Source of the DNA: Agrostemma githago
Lineage: Eukaryota > Streptophyta > Magnoliopsida > Caryophyllales > Caryophyllaceae
Length of the DNA: 64,000 nucleotides
NCBI GenBank assembly: GCA_958450325.1
Contig: OY288247.1
Span: forward strand, 60,577,701-60,641,700
Direction of reading: 5' to 3'
The translations under genes and the position numbers were made by a program. The notes under the pieces are model-generated. The model was not told the DNA's origin. It did no database searches and saw only the letters and a program-made list of their open reading frames with translations. The number at the start of each line of letters is the position of its first letter. Positions within the stretch are counted from its first letter, which is position 1. Positions 33,804-45,268 of the stretch are shown here, piece after piece.

Positions 33804-35247
33804 ATGTCGGATTTTGGGAATCTCATAAGCGAGTGGGCAGGTTGTCTTAAGAAATGTGACCTCAAGGTTTGTCCAAGTGACGGCTTGTCAACGGTCATTG
33901 CGTTAAGCCGAGTTAAGGTGAAAGATGACTTCTTCCTAGCATGCTCTAAATTTTGGGACTCAAAAATTCATGTTTTTTGCTTTTCCCGGGGGTAAGGTTT
34001 GTCCTCTTCCCGAGGAGCTAGACATTATAAGTGGGTGGAGTTTGGTTCGGCCTTGTGTGCCTTTGGGAGATGATGCTTTTGTGGAACGTTTTTGTCATTT
34101 TTTGGACCTTTCTTCGTTAGAAGAGGCTAAAGTTTTCTTTGGGAGAGATGATAATGATCTAGAATTGCTTTTTAGGACATTCTCACAGGCTGGTTCCTAC
34201 GATATTTCAACTCTAGCATGTAGGCGGGCTTTTAATATCGCGGTGGCTTGTTACCACCTTTTCGAGGATGCGTCAGCGCGTGAGGGTTGGGGTAATCCTC
34301 GGGTTTTAGATGTCGTAATGGGGATGGAGCATGAACGATCACCCTTTCTGCTCATTTTGGGTGAGCTCATTCTAGATCTTGACACTCGTGCCCGGCTGAA
34401 TCGGGCTCCTTTTCAGGGTTCTAGAATCATTTTGCAGGTGCTTAGGGTGTTATATTTTTTGTTGCTTTGTTTTTTTTTTTTGAGGTTGCTTTAGTTTGAA
34501 GGCGTGATGTTTTGTTGTGATTTGTGCAGGTTTGGCTACAGGAGCGGCTTGGTTTGGTTGACCCTCCCCGGGACGTCAAAGGTTATAACTATAGGGGTTT
34601 CACGGGTTGGAAGATGGTGCGGGCGTGGAGTGAGGGTCACACCGAAAAGGGATGGCTTTCCTACTTGGCTAAAGGGCGAGTGGTTATCAGGTGGACTATC
34701 CTGTGGTGGAACATCAATGGGCATACCGGGTTTCTCTTCTCGTCTTCGACCCAGGGCTATGTTGATACTATCCTTGAGGGATCCGGTTTATATTTATCCG
34801 AGCGAGTTGTCGAATCAAATGGGTTTAAGGTATACCACCTCAGATTTTACTAAGGGCGTTCTTAGGTTCGACTCGTGGACGAAGAATTTTTTCAGGGAGT
34901 TTAGGGTGTCTTGGGAACAGAAATTTTCACGTCCCGTTGTCATAGAGAGTTTTCGACCGACCGACATTACTTCCACCCGGTGGGGGGTTCATGAACACCC
35001 GTCAGGATAGAGCAATTCGAATATTAGGAAGAAAGTGGCGCTAGAGGATAAGGAGGCGACTCGAGGAAATGTCACTAAGTGCCTGACCAAAGACAGCGTT
35101 ACCGATCCTAGTACCTTCTGTTCATCTATACGGGCCAAGACTAATGAGACTCATATTGAAGGTGCTAGTGATGAGAAGAAACATGGTTGGCTGAGCTCGC
35201 CTTTGGCTAGGGCGGTGGAAGCTTGTATTATGAGGAGCCAATGGTGA
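33804..35247 (+). pseudogene. Gene B, copy 1: antisense PMD-like gene of Tat2
   Basis: ATG 33804 starts a PMD-like protein (SDFGNLISEWAGCLKK, then FFLACSKFWDSKIHVF). One extra T near 33975 shifts the frame, after which the protein continues (FAFPGGKVCPLPEELDIISG, LILGELILDLDTRARL) to the donor after CAG at 34437. The intron 34438-34529 ends TTTGTGCAG. Exon 2 starts WLQERLGLVDPP and contains VIRWTILWWN. Another frameshift near 34740 leads to VYIYPSELSNQMG and WTKNFFREFRVSWEQ, and there is a TAG near 35008. Sequence order matches the two-exon antisense gene of Tat1 (20024-21742), which supports both the intron and the homology. Function is unknown. Confidence 0.7.
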
Positions 35248-36057
35248 AAGACCTGAACAAGCTCGTCCAGATGGCGATGGGAGCAGGAAGTTGGACCGGT
35301 AAAGCCCAACCGTTTCGTATTATGTTCTATTAGTTGATATTATGTGACGTATTAGTACTAGTTTTTGTAGTGTTTTGACGTGTTGTCATTTTCCGAGATA
35401 ATTGGTTTTCATGTGGTTGACGTAAAGGGGCCCCGACAAAGGCTCGACTTAACCGATTTTTATTGTTAATGAGAAGCACATTTATTTTTCATTACATTTT
35501 TTTTGTGGTGGCTCGTGACTGGATTCTTCATTTTGCCCGGAGCGCCCTTTCGGGTTTTCACTCGTCCTCGGCTCACCTTTTATTCTTATTTATTTTTTGC
35601 TCTTTTTTTTTGGCGGCTCACAACTCGATTCTTCATTTTGCTTGGAGCGCCCTTTCGGTTTTACACTCCGTCCTCGGCTCTTAATTTTTTTTTAACGATG
35701 GCTCGCAACTCGTTTCTTCATTTTGCCCGAAGCGTCTTTTCGGGTTTTCACTCTGTCCTCGGCTCGTCGTTTGTGCTTCGTCATTGGAATCACTCTTCAA
35801 CCGGAGCGCGGAAAAAGGTTCCGGTTTGCGTGTGAATCGAGTAATCGATTTTGTTATTTTGTTGGTTGTACCCAAAGAAGGGTTGCCTACGTATCCGTGT
35901 TTAGACGGAATCAAACCATGTTCGTAGTTCTTTTAGATGTGAGTGATTTTGCTTTAGACTCGCTATGCCAATTATCGATGCGAATTTCTCTTGTTTTTTT
36001 TTACTTTGCGCGGGTTTTCGCCCTAATTCGAAGATCAGGACAGGGTTGTTAGGATGT
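35248..36057. other. Spacer between gene B and pol end, with tandem repeat
   Basis: Non-coding. Three tandem copies of a unit of roughly 85-100 bp containing TTCTTCATTTTGCCCGGAGCG lie at 35505-35770, and the open frames there follow from the repetition. On the minus strand GGATACGTAGGCA (35885-35897) repeats the post-pol motif of Tat1. Confidence 0.6.
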
Positions 36058-36872
36058 TTATGGGTAGTATCGCTTGAGTTGGTCCATGTTGGTTGGGGTT
36101 GAGAACTCTTGGCCGTCTAGGTCGGTAAGGATTACGGTGCCCCCCAAGAGTATTTTCTTGACAAGGTAGGGGCCTGTCCAGTTTGGTTTGAACTTCCCTC
36201 TAGGGTCGACGGGAAGGAGTGCTCTAATGGATTTGACTACTAAGTCTCCCTCATGTATGTTTCGGGATTTCACTCGTTTGTTAAAGGCTCATTGTATACG
36301 TTGTTGGTAGGCTTGTACGTTGGAGAGTGCATGTATTCTACGCTCATCTAGGATTACTAGCTCATCGTAACGTTTTTGGTTCCACTCTTCTTCGGGGATG
36401 CCGCTCTCGGCTAGTATCCTTAGTGAGGGTATTTCTAGTTCTACGGGTTGCACAGCTTCAGAGCCGTAGGTTAAATAGTACGGTGTGGCTCCGGTGGGTG
36501 TTCGGTTGGATGTTCGGTATCCCCATAATGTGAAGGGTATTTTGCTTGGCCAATCTCGATAGTTGTCTATCATTTTCTTAAGGATCGTGGTGATGATTTT
36601 GTTTGCTGCCTCCATGACCCCATTTGTCTAAGGTCTGTAGGGTGAAGATTTGTGTCTTTGTATTTTGTATTTGTCTAAGAGTTATTGGGTATCGGCTATG
36701 AATGAGCCCCCTGATTGCTGATAATTTCATGAGGTATGCCGTAGCGGCAGATGATGTTATTTTGTAGGAATTTGACTACTTGTTTGGAGGTTAGTAAAGT
36801 GTAAGAGGCGGCTTCTACCCATTTGGTGAAGTAATCGACGGCCACTAGTATAAAACAGTGTCTGTCGGTTCC
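36058..36872 (-). pseudogene. pol: Tat2 integrase, C-terminal part
   Basis: Minus-strand continuation of the Tat2 integrase after the T insertion. It covers the catalytic core from near VDYFTKWVEA through SPYRP to the conserved end LKRYYP at 36058. Well-preserved stretches are NYRDWPSKIPFTLWGYRTSN and GATPYYLTYG, and KFKPNWTGPYLVKKI in the C-terminal domain. In-frame stops occur after SPYRP (as in Tat1, TAG for CAG) and before AFNKRV (TGA, near 36289). No chromodomain follows. Confidence 0.85.
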
Positions 36873-36877
36873 GGATG
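36873..36877. repeat. TSD of element T, left copy
   Basis: GGATG at 36873-36877. The right copy is TGATG (50672-50676), one mismatch, with the integrase sequence resuming as GGTGCACC. Confidence 0.65.
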
Positions 36878-37791
36878 TGTAATACCCATGTTTTATAGTG
36901 GGTCAAAGTGAGTCAATAATGTAGCAATAACTCGTTAACCGATTAAAAACCCGAACAATACGTAAATATTAGTTAATCGATCTCAGCATATATCGGACCT
37001 GGGTCAAATTATATATGTGGGCTTTAAATGCCACCTACACAAAACATACCACTCACAAATTATATATGTGGGCTTTAAATCCCACGTACACCTTTAAATG
37101 CCACCAAACATCAATCATAACAACACAAAACATACCACTCACAACTTCTCACACAACTGCACACATAACCGCACACAACCGTATGTACACATCAAGAAGA
37201 AGAAGAGTAGGGCCTATACACGAAAACAAGAAGAAGAGTAGGCTAGACCTCGACTATACACGCCACTCGGGTATGTTACGATGCCTTTTACGTTTTTATT
37301 GTATGGTTAATGTACATTCGTGTCGAATTATCGAAGTCGGGATCGGTATTGTCGGGTAACCGTGGTTGTGCGTCATTGTTGTTATAATATTTGATCAGAT
37401 TGTCGTTGTGTCATTATGATAGCGATGTCGTACTAATTATTGTCGGGAATTGGGTCGGGCTAACGTGATAATGCTACCATCGTTATTGTCGTTGTATTCA
37501 TTGCCTCGTATTGTAGTATTGGAATTGCGGTCACGATTGTACTGCGGTGTTGAGATGTCGAGTCGTATTGTCGGCGCCATTAATGTAGTAATGTAAATGG
37601 AGGGAGGTATGATGGGGAGTATTGTATTTATAATATACACATAATGATAGAAAGAAGTGTATATTACTATGATATATGCGTTTTTATAATGTAGTAATTA
37701 TGCTAACAATATTTTTATATATAATAGTAATTAATATAAAGTCACGGTAATGTATAATGTAGTAATTATGCTAACAATATTTTTATATATA

Positions 37792-37796
37792 ATAGT
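37792..37796. repeat. 5-bp TSD (ATAGT) of element U
   Basis: ATAGT at 37792-37796 and 42588-42592. The uninterrupted T 3' LTR shows the empty site. Confidence 0.92.
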
Positions 37797-38187
37797 TGAT
37801 GGGGGATAAAACCCCCTGACACATAGGCCCGACCCCCTTTACGGGTAGCCATCAACTAACCCAAAAAGACCTCTCTACTGATCACCATGCTGATGTCATG
37901 GGTGACATCACCCTACTACACCCTTCCCCCCTATAAATACCCCACTTGGGGTGAGCGGAAGAGGGGCAATTTCATTCACACATACTCCTCCCTACTCTCT
38001 CTACCTCTCTTATCTCCCTAAATATCTATATTCAGTCATACATTTTACTGACTTGGGCGTCGGAGGCTCCGCCCCGGGGGTTCCCCTCGGGCCCGGAGTT
38101 CACCTTGCAGGATCACCGTCGGCACGCACCCGGAGCCGAGGAGAACCGCGAAGCTCAAGGTCAGGGACCCGTTTCCATACCGGAACA
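37797..38187 (+). repeat. U 5' LTR
   Basis: 391 bp, TGATGGGGG ... CCGGAACA. TATA box CCTATAAATACC at 37930-37941. Downstream is a GC-rich block (GGAGGCTCCGCCCCGGGGG) that can fold. Confidence 0.92.
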
Positions 38188-39972
38188 ATTTGGCTCCGTT
38201 TGTGGGGAAGATCTGGTTGTGTCCACGAATTACCCACAAAAAATCAACCACTCCCAAATACAATCGGAGATCTGATATTCATCTTTGAGATAGATCAACG
38301 ACTCCGGTCATCAGATTTTTCCGATCGAATTATTAGGGAAAGAGAGTTCACGGGCAACAAAATTCCTATGAAATAGATTCAATAGAATCATGAATCTACT
38401 ATATTTTATTGAAGGTTCATGGCAAGACTCCAATCTCATACTTATCACGGTACAATTTATGCAATTTTGACTTCTATCATGAATCTACTATATTTTATTA
38501 AGATAGATTTATAGATATCAAGGACACAAAAATGGGTGGTCATTTTTGCTTTTCGTGACTATGAGCGAGCAGAGTTAAAAAACAATTGTTTTTGGCCGAC
38601 ATGGATTGGGAGGGGAACAAATTCAATCTCATTATTTGGTTAGCAAATATCGTCCTGCTCCTGCAAGACTAACCAAAATTCTAGTTGGTGGGATTTCCTC
38701 AAGTTTAGGGCCACCACAACAACCAATTACGTCTTGCCTGACTGCCGATACTATGACTATGTGTATACTTTCTGGGGTTTATGGAAAGCAATAGATAGAT
38801 TTGAGGCGTGAGGAGGAACTACAAGTACTTCTTCGAGATCTGATTTCTCAATGGAGTTAAGGAGCTGCCTCAAATAAAAGCCAAGAGGAGAAGATGAAGT
38901 AGAGCACCAGAGATCATGAAAGCTAAGTCCGTTTTATGTTAAATGAATGATAGAACATGAAGTTCCCTTCTAGTGCATTTTATTGTGAATTGATAAACAA
39001 GTCGAAATACTCGGCAAATCGACGAAAAGCTCTACCGAGTACTATTTCCTTGATCTAAATGCTTTTTCATATATACTGCCAACAAATCAAATAAAAGTCT
39101 GAGCTTAATCTTATTTGGTCGCTGACTACTCCCGAATCAATTTGAGTTACGGCGATTTTTAGAGTGGGGGCAAAAGACAACTAGAGTTGGAATTAGCGAA
39201 TCGAAGCGTCGTCAAGGCAAAGAATCTAAGTATGACAGTGGATACCCAGTTACTCAATCCCACAGGACTTAAATTGAGCAGGAGAATGCTATAAAATCAA
39301 TGGGAAAAGAGGAATTCGTGGTTATAGCTGCAATTGTATCAACTATATCGGGGCTAAGAGGCTATGTTTGTGTGCCTATTCTTGGTAAGATGCTCATGAA
39401 TGTGTCAGCCGCCCGGGTCAGCCACTTGAGTCGGAGAATAATCGACTTGGGTCGGCCACCTGGTTCAACTTAAGTCAGCCATCTGGTCTGCCTCCACTTG
39501 CGCCTGACTACGCCCTCGACCACCATCTTGTCCAGGCCGGCCGATCATTTCTCTAGGCCGCACATCAACAATTCGAACGCTTCGAACCGCCGCCATCAAT
39601 GACCTCAGAGCATTGTATCTCGGCCTCAGAACATCAAGTCATCAAACCATCTCAGCACATGAAATTATGGTTCACCACATCAAATTGTGAGTTCTCATCT
39701 ATATCTTTTGACCTCGGTCAAAAATTTGTATAAACAACGCCCAAGAAACGTCAGCCTAAAGAACAAATGGATCACAAGAACTATCCAATTTTTCCATCCC
39801 ACCACAGAAAATTCACAAAAACTTCACAAGAAATTTACCCAACTTTTCGTCCCAGCACAGAAATTTCCAAAAAACTTCTCAAAAAATTTACCCAGAAAAT
39901 GGTGAAGATAAGTCACAAAAAATGGGTATCAAATGAGCTCAATGTTTGTAGCTTGACAGAGACACGGCCATA
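38188..39972 (+). other. U internal region, left part
   Basis: Primer-site-like sequence followed by about 1.7 kb with no recognisable protein. Near 39405-39530 several CGGCCACCTGG/GTCAGCC motifs form a loose repeat. Confidence 0.6.
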
Positions 39973-40203
39973 CCGACTTACGGCTCGGCCAAGATGTTGC
40001 CCTGCCGATTCACGGTTCGCCCTGCCGACTTACGGCTCGGCCAAGATGTTGCCCTGCCGACTTACGGTTCGCCCTGCCGACATACGGCTCGGCCCTACCG
40101 ACTTACGGCTCGGCTAAGATGATTCCCTGCCGATTTACGGTCCGACCCTACCAACTTACGGCTCGGCCAAGATGCAGTCCAGCCGACTTACGGCTAAACC
40201 TCG
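39973..40203. repeat. Alternating 20/32-bp repeat in U
   Basis: About nine units beginning CCGACTTACGG, alternately about 20 bp (ending CGCCCTG) and about 32 bp (with CTCGGCCAAGATG). No coding sense. Confidence 0.8.
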
Positions 40204-40410
40204 ACGCCTACGGAGACCGCCTAGGTCCGCCAACCACCATGTGGGATTCTACGAAGACAAGATTAATATTTACCCATCACCTATTCATTACTCTCATAGC
40301 TAATGGGCAGGGGGCAATAGGGGAAGGGGCCCCTGTTGCAAAACCCTGAGAAAATAGACCCCCCAACAAAAAACAAGGCATGATACACATCCAGCCTTCT
40401 ACAGAGCACA

Positions 40411-41530
40411 AGTCCCTCTGCCTACCGCTGGGCAGGCAGGGGGCAGGCCCCCTGGACTTCGACCAGAAGCCAGGGTCAGGCCAGGCCCCACGTGCCGAAC
40501 AATAAAGTCCCTCTGCCTACCTCTGGGCAGGCAGGGGGCAGGCCCCCTGGACTTCGAACAGAAGCCAGGGTCAGGCCGGGCCCCATGCGCCAAACGATAA
40601 GTCCCTCTGCCTACCTCTGGGCAGGCAGGGGGCAGGCCCCCTGGACTTCGACCAGAAGCCAGGGTCAGGCCCGGCCCCATGCGCCAAACGATAAGTCCCT
40701 CTGCCTACCTCTGCGCAGGCAGGGGGCAGGCCCCCCGGACTTCGACCAGAAGCCAGGGTCAGGCCCGGCCCCATGCGCCGAACGATAAGTCCCTCTGCCT
40801 ACCTCTGGGCAGGCAAGGGGCAGGCCCCCTGGACTTCGACCAGAAGCCAGGGTCAGGCCCAGCCCCATGCGCCAAACGATAAGTCCCTCTGCTACCTCTG
40901 GGCAGGTAGGGGGCAGGCCCCCTGGACTTCGACCAGAAGCCAGGGTCAGGCCCGGCCCCATGCGCCAAACGATAAGTCCCTATGCCTACCTCTGGGCAGG
41001 CAGGGGGCAGGCCCCCTGGACTTCGAACAGAAGCCAGGGTCAGGCCGGGACCCATGTGTCGAGCCACAAGTCCCTCTGCCCACCTCTGGGCAGGCAGGGG
41101 GCAGGCCCCCTGGACTTCGACCAGAAGCCAGGGTCAGGCCCGGCCCCATGCGCCGAACGGTAAATCCCTCTGCCTACCTCTGGGCAGGCAGGGGGCAGGC
41201 CCCCTTGACTTCAGCAATAAGCCAGGGTCAGGCCGGGCCCCATGCGCCTAACGATAAAGTCCCTCTGCCTACCTCTGGGCAGGCAGGGGCAGGCCCCCTG
41301 GACTTCGAACAGAAGCCAGGGTCAGGCCGGGACCCATGTGTCGAGCCACAAGTCCCTCTGCCCACCTCTATGGCAGGCCCCCTGGACTTCGACTAGAAGC
41401 CAGGGTCAGGCCATTCCCCATGAGCTGAACCATAAGGCCCTCTGCCTACCTCTGGGCAGGCAGGGGGCAGCCCCCCTGGACTTCGACCAGAACCAGGGAC
41501 AGGCCGGGCGTCATAGGCGAGCTAGCAAGG
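40411..41530. repeat. 94-bp tandem array in U
   Basis: Twelve units starting AGTCCCTCTGCC at 40411, 40506, 40600, 40694, 40788, 40882, 40975, 41069, 41163, 41258, 41351 and 41435, plus a decayed one at about 41561. Spacing is 93-95 bp, except one shortened 84-bp unit. Each full unit contains the palindrome CAGGGGGCAGGCCCCCTG, which would form a strong hairpin. As 94 is not a multiple of three and few stops occur, long frames open on both strands, but they are not genes. Confidence 0.93.
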
Positions 41531-42197
41531 CCTGAGGCACGCTCAAACTTTTTATAAAATATAAGTCCTTCTGTGTGCGTCAAACATGCAGGGGGCATGA
41601 CTGAACTTTGGCCGGGTTCAATGACCTGTCGAGGTAGGTCATCCAATTGACAAAGCCTAACGGATACTTGGCCTTATAAAATATATGTCATTCTGCCTAC
41701 ATAAGAGCAGGCAGGCGGCACATTCCTCGAGCTTCGACCAAAGCTCGTAGATTGGCCGAGCCAAGATCGCCGACCGACAAGGCGTAAAAAGTAAACACTC
41801 GGGCTTGTATTTAAGCGTAAGTCCTTATGTCAGCCTCCAAACAGGCAAGGGGCAAAGCCCCCAAGACCTAGGCAAGGTCCATAAACTACCCTGGCAGGCC
41901 TCTGGCACCCTGACACATCCGTATGAGATGTACCAGGGCATAAACGTTGACCACAAGGCTTAGTGATTACCTGGTCATGTATAGAATGATAAAACCCCAT
42001 GTACACCTCCCAGTACACAAAAGGCACGACGTCTGACGCCCTGACAGAATCCAGACGATGCTAGGGTAGACGCACCCACAAGGCCTAGTGAATGCTTGGC
42101 TTTGTATGAAAAACAAAGTCCGTCATTTAGTTTGTCGGTCCAATCATGCTTGGCACCGGACCCGCATACTCAGTATCCGACTCCGCTGAGGGCAAAT
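41531..42197 (+). other. U internal region, right part
   Basis: Decayed relatives of the array unit continue to about 41880 (GCAGGGGGCA, GGCAAGGGGCAAAGCC). After that I see no repeat or gene up to the polypurine-like tract. Confidence 0.55.
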
Positions 42198-42587
42198 TGA
42201 TGGGGGACAAAACCCCCTGACACATAGGCCCGACCCCCTTTACGGGTAGCCATCAACTAACCCAAAAAGACCTCTCTACTGATCACCATGCTGATGTCAT
42301 GGGTGACATCACCCTACTACACCCTTCCCTCTATAAATACCCCACTTGGGGTGAGGGGAAGAGGGGCAATTTCATTCACACATACTCCTCCCTACTCTCT
42401 CTACCTCTCTTATCTCCCTAAATATCTATATTCAGTCATACATTTTACTGACTTGGGCGTCGGAGGCTCCGCCCCAGGGGTTCCCCTCGGGCCCGGAGTT
42501 CACCTTGCAGGATCACCGTCGGCACGCACCCGGAGCCGAGGAGAACCGCGAAGCTCAAGGTCAGGGACCCGTTTCCATACCGGAACA
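42198..42587 (+). repeat. U 3' LTR
   Basis: 390 bp, nearly identical to 37797-38187, TATA box near 42330. Followed by the second ATAGT. Confidence 0.92.
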
Positions 42588-43565
42588 ATAGTAATTAATA
42601 TAAGGTCACGGTATGCAAGCAATAGTCAGAATAATAATAATACGTAACTATAGCATATTATGGAGTCGTGTTGTTTACGGAATAAAATAGTCACGGTAGT
42701 GTTGTAGTCACTACTTTAATTAGCATAGTATCGAGTTGCTTTATAAATCAAATATGTTACGATCGATATTAATTTATGTATATAATATCTTATTAGGTTC
42801 GAACTTCGTAGAAATTCCGTGGTGAATTGTACTAACGACGTGATCGTGACTTGCTGATTAGGTAAGGTTATCCTTACTCAGTTTACGTTGTATGTATGCA
42901 TATTGTATAATATGTTATGGTATAATAGTGATATTGAGATTGCGGCTATGTGCCTATTGAGATTGCGGTTGTGTGCCGATTGAGAGAAGCTAGCTAGGAC
43001 TAGCTAGGCCCGGTTGATCTCGGGACCTTCCCTAATGTTTCCTCCTAGGAGAGCCTAGGAGGGGTGTGCACACTCGGACTGACGGGGCGTGACTGCGGTC
43101 GCGATAGTGATGATAAGAATGATGATATTGATGATGATATTTGTGATATGGATTGTACTAATATTGTTTAATGTTATCGTAAACTGATCTTGTGTGTGTA
43201 TTTCTGGTGTCTGTGATGATCCACTTGACGGTTATGGTCATTTGGGGAGCAGGGATGTATTCAGGTGCTTAATGGAATGTACTTTGACTCGGGATGCTAA
43301 TTACGGGATGGGCAGAGTGCGAAATCAACAGAGTAGTATAGCCCCTGATCGTTCATATTTTATCTTATTTATTAGACCATCATGAATACTTTTTATTATT
43401 TGGTTTGTAGACTTAATTTCTAAAATCTATTATTAAGTTTTAACGTTTAGACACTCTATTATTGTGAGTAATGATGTCTGCTACCTCGGTTTACCGAGAT
43501 GGTAACACTCGTATTTGTTTAGGATGACTTGTTAAGTCTCCTGAACAAATGAGGGTGTTACTAAG

Positions 43566-43577
43566 TGGTATCAGAGC
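43566..43577 (+). other. T primer-binding site (initiator tRNA-Met)
   Basis: TGGTATCAGAGC, three bases after the 5' LTR. Complementary to the 3' end of plant initiator tRNA-Met, as in chromoviruses and many Ty1/copia elements. Confidence 0.9.
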
Positions 43578-43919
43578 GATCGATTCTGGAGCCTGAATAA
43601 ATGAACATAGGAATTAAAATGAACCCCGGTGATAGACCATTAGGAGCCAACTTAAAATCTCTGGTTGAGGAGACGTCCTCATACCAACCTCCGGGCCCTT
43701 TTGGTTTAGACCCGGTAACCACGTGTGAGACCGAGAGAGGGTAGAATAGGATGGGTCCGCGATGATGATATGAATCTCTTTGAATTACATAATTTTTATG
43801 AGTAGTTATGGGTGTGATGTTTTCAATAATATGAGTAATTACAACGTTAATAGTAATGTGTTGTTATGATGTATGAGCATTTAAGGCTCATGTGTATGTT
43901 ATTTGTATTTGAAGTAATC

Positions 43920-45268
43920 ATGTCAAAGGAAGCAGCCACCGGTTCTACCCCAGCCACTCCGCGTGATGAGGAAATGGCGCGCTTACACAGGCAACCAACG
44001 ATGCGCTTTTGGAAGCTCTGAGAAACATCCACGCCCCGAAACCACCAGTGACTGATGCGGCCACCATCAGCGCTGCGATAGCACGCCTTCGTCCTAGTAA
44101 GTATGACGGGACTGGTGGGCCGTCGTGGTTGGAGAACTGGGTGAGAGAAATGAAGAAGGTGTTTCAGACCGTGAAATGCCCGGAGCATATGGAGCTGAAT
44201 CAAGCTGCGTTCTATTTGAGTGGCAAGGCCGATTTATGGTGGCACCTTAACTATGTCAACCTTATTGCACAGCATGAGGAGGGAGATTATGGAGAGTATA
44301 CCTTTGGGTGGAAGAGTCTTCAGGAGGAGCTGAGGGCGGAGTTCTTTCTAGAACATATCCGCAGTGCAAAAAGAGCTGAATTTGATCGTTTCACCATGGC
44401 GGACGACATGACCGTCGAGGACTATTATGACAAGTTTATGGAGCTGGCCACTTATTCTGCTGACCTCAATTTAAGTTCTGAACTACTGGCTTCCCGCTTC
44501 GAGAGGGGCTTGTCCATCAGAATCCTGGAAAGGCTACTCATGGGACTTAATACTGATGTGAAAGAGGTATACTTGAGGGCCGGACATGCAGAACGAGTGG
44601 CTGACCGAATTAAGGAGCTGGGAGAGCAAAAGAGGGAGAAGAGAAAAGCTGAATCTGAAGGCACACTCCAGAATGAACCTAAGAGGGGAAACCAGAACCG
44701 GGGAATGGTGCGACCCCAATACTTTGGGGGAAACAGTTATGGGGGAACAGGGTCCGGTCAGGGACGACGGAACGAACCTCGAGTATATGAATGCAAGCAC
44801 TGTGACCGCAACCATCCCGGTAAGGATTGTAATGGAAAACCCGTCACGTGCTACAATTGTGGGAAAGCTGGACACCGTGCCTATGAATGTTTTGCCCCGA
44901 AGCAGAATGGGGGTTTGAGTCAAGGGGGTTTTTACTCCGCTACTTCAGCAACTTCAGGCAATGTTAACCAGGGAAATCGGTACCACGGAAATGGGAACCC
45001 ACAGCAGAGAAACTGGAACCGATCACAGGGGAACTGGAATCGGCAACAGGGGAGTTACTATCAGGGGTCGGGAAGCACTACCCAGTCAGCTGCAGCCGCT
45101 AGGCCAACTACATCTGTTAATGGGGTGCCTGAAGGTAGTAAGAATACTGGGAAACTCTTTGCTATGGGGAAGCAAGCTGCTCAGGAGGACACGCAAGTTA
45201 TCACGGGTACCTTTCTCGTTAACTTGAAACCTTCTTTTGTTCTATTCGATTCTGGGGCAACCCATTAA
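43920..45268 (+). pseudogene. gag: T gag and start of protease
   Basis: The likely original start is ATG 43920 (MSKEAATGSTP). A small frameshift between about 43975 and 44000 moves the frame to the one used from 44009. The gag domain contains FYLSGKADLWWHLNYVN and LREEFFLE-like sequence. A basic region precedes zinc motifs CKHCDRNHPGKDC and CYNCGKAGHRAYEC (near 44800-44890). The N-terminus of the aspartic protease follows (LFDSGATH). TAA at 45266-45268 replaces the serine codon that normally follows SGATH, so the frame stops two residues after the catalytic loop. The frame reopens immediately in phase. Confidence 0.88.

Larger units (their letters stand above)
37797..42587 (+). mobile_element. 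Element U: non-autonomous LTR retrotransposon
   Basis: 4,791 bp with LTRs 37797-38187 and 42198-42587 that differ at about four positions, and a perfect 5-bp target duplication. The internal 4.0 kb has no gag, protease, RT or integrase motif. A primer-site-like TGGCTCCGTTTGTGGGGAA (38191-38209) follows the 5' LTR, and TGAGGGCAAAT (42187-42197) precedes the 3' LTR. It must use proteins of an autonomous partner. The primer site resembles those of Tat/RIRE2-type elements, but the partner is not identified. Confidence 0.92.
36878..43562 (+). repeat. T 5' LTR, interrupted by element U
   Basis: Starts TGTAATACCC and ends GGGTGTTACT. Without element U (37797-42587) and its extra target copy it is about 1.89 kb and colinear with 48782-50671. 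A unit of about 67 bp (GTAGTAATTATGCTAACAAT...) is tandemly duplicated near 37688-37795 and in the other LTR. Confidence 0.9.

Noticed and set aside
35361..35380. GTTTTTGTAGTG as the missing CACTA right end
   Set aside because: Only a partial match. There are no subterminal AGAGAACGC repeats beside it, and it lies inside Tat2 sequence that has its own context.
35503..35835. 110-codon frame with hydrophobic segments
   Set aside because: It coincides with a three-copy tandem repeat and T-rich runs. The apparent membrane segments reflect TTT/TTC codons.
37015..37359. 114-codon frame in the T LTR (also at 48919-49263)
   Set aside because: It appears in both LTRs as part of the repeat and has low-complexity Thr/His-rich content. 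No evidence of coding.
40399..41396. Long open frames on both strands of the 94-bp array
   Set aside because: They exist because a stop-poor unit whose length is not a multiple of three repeats twelve times. The frames are open on both strands and encode the same low-information peptides.
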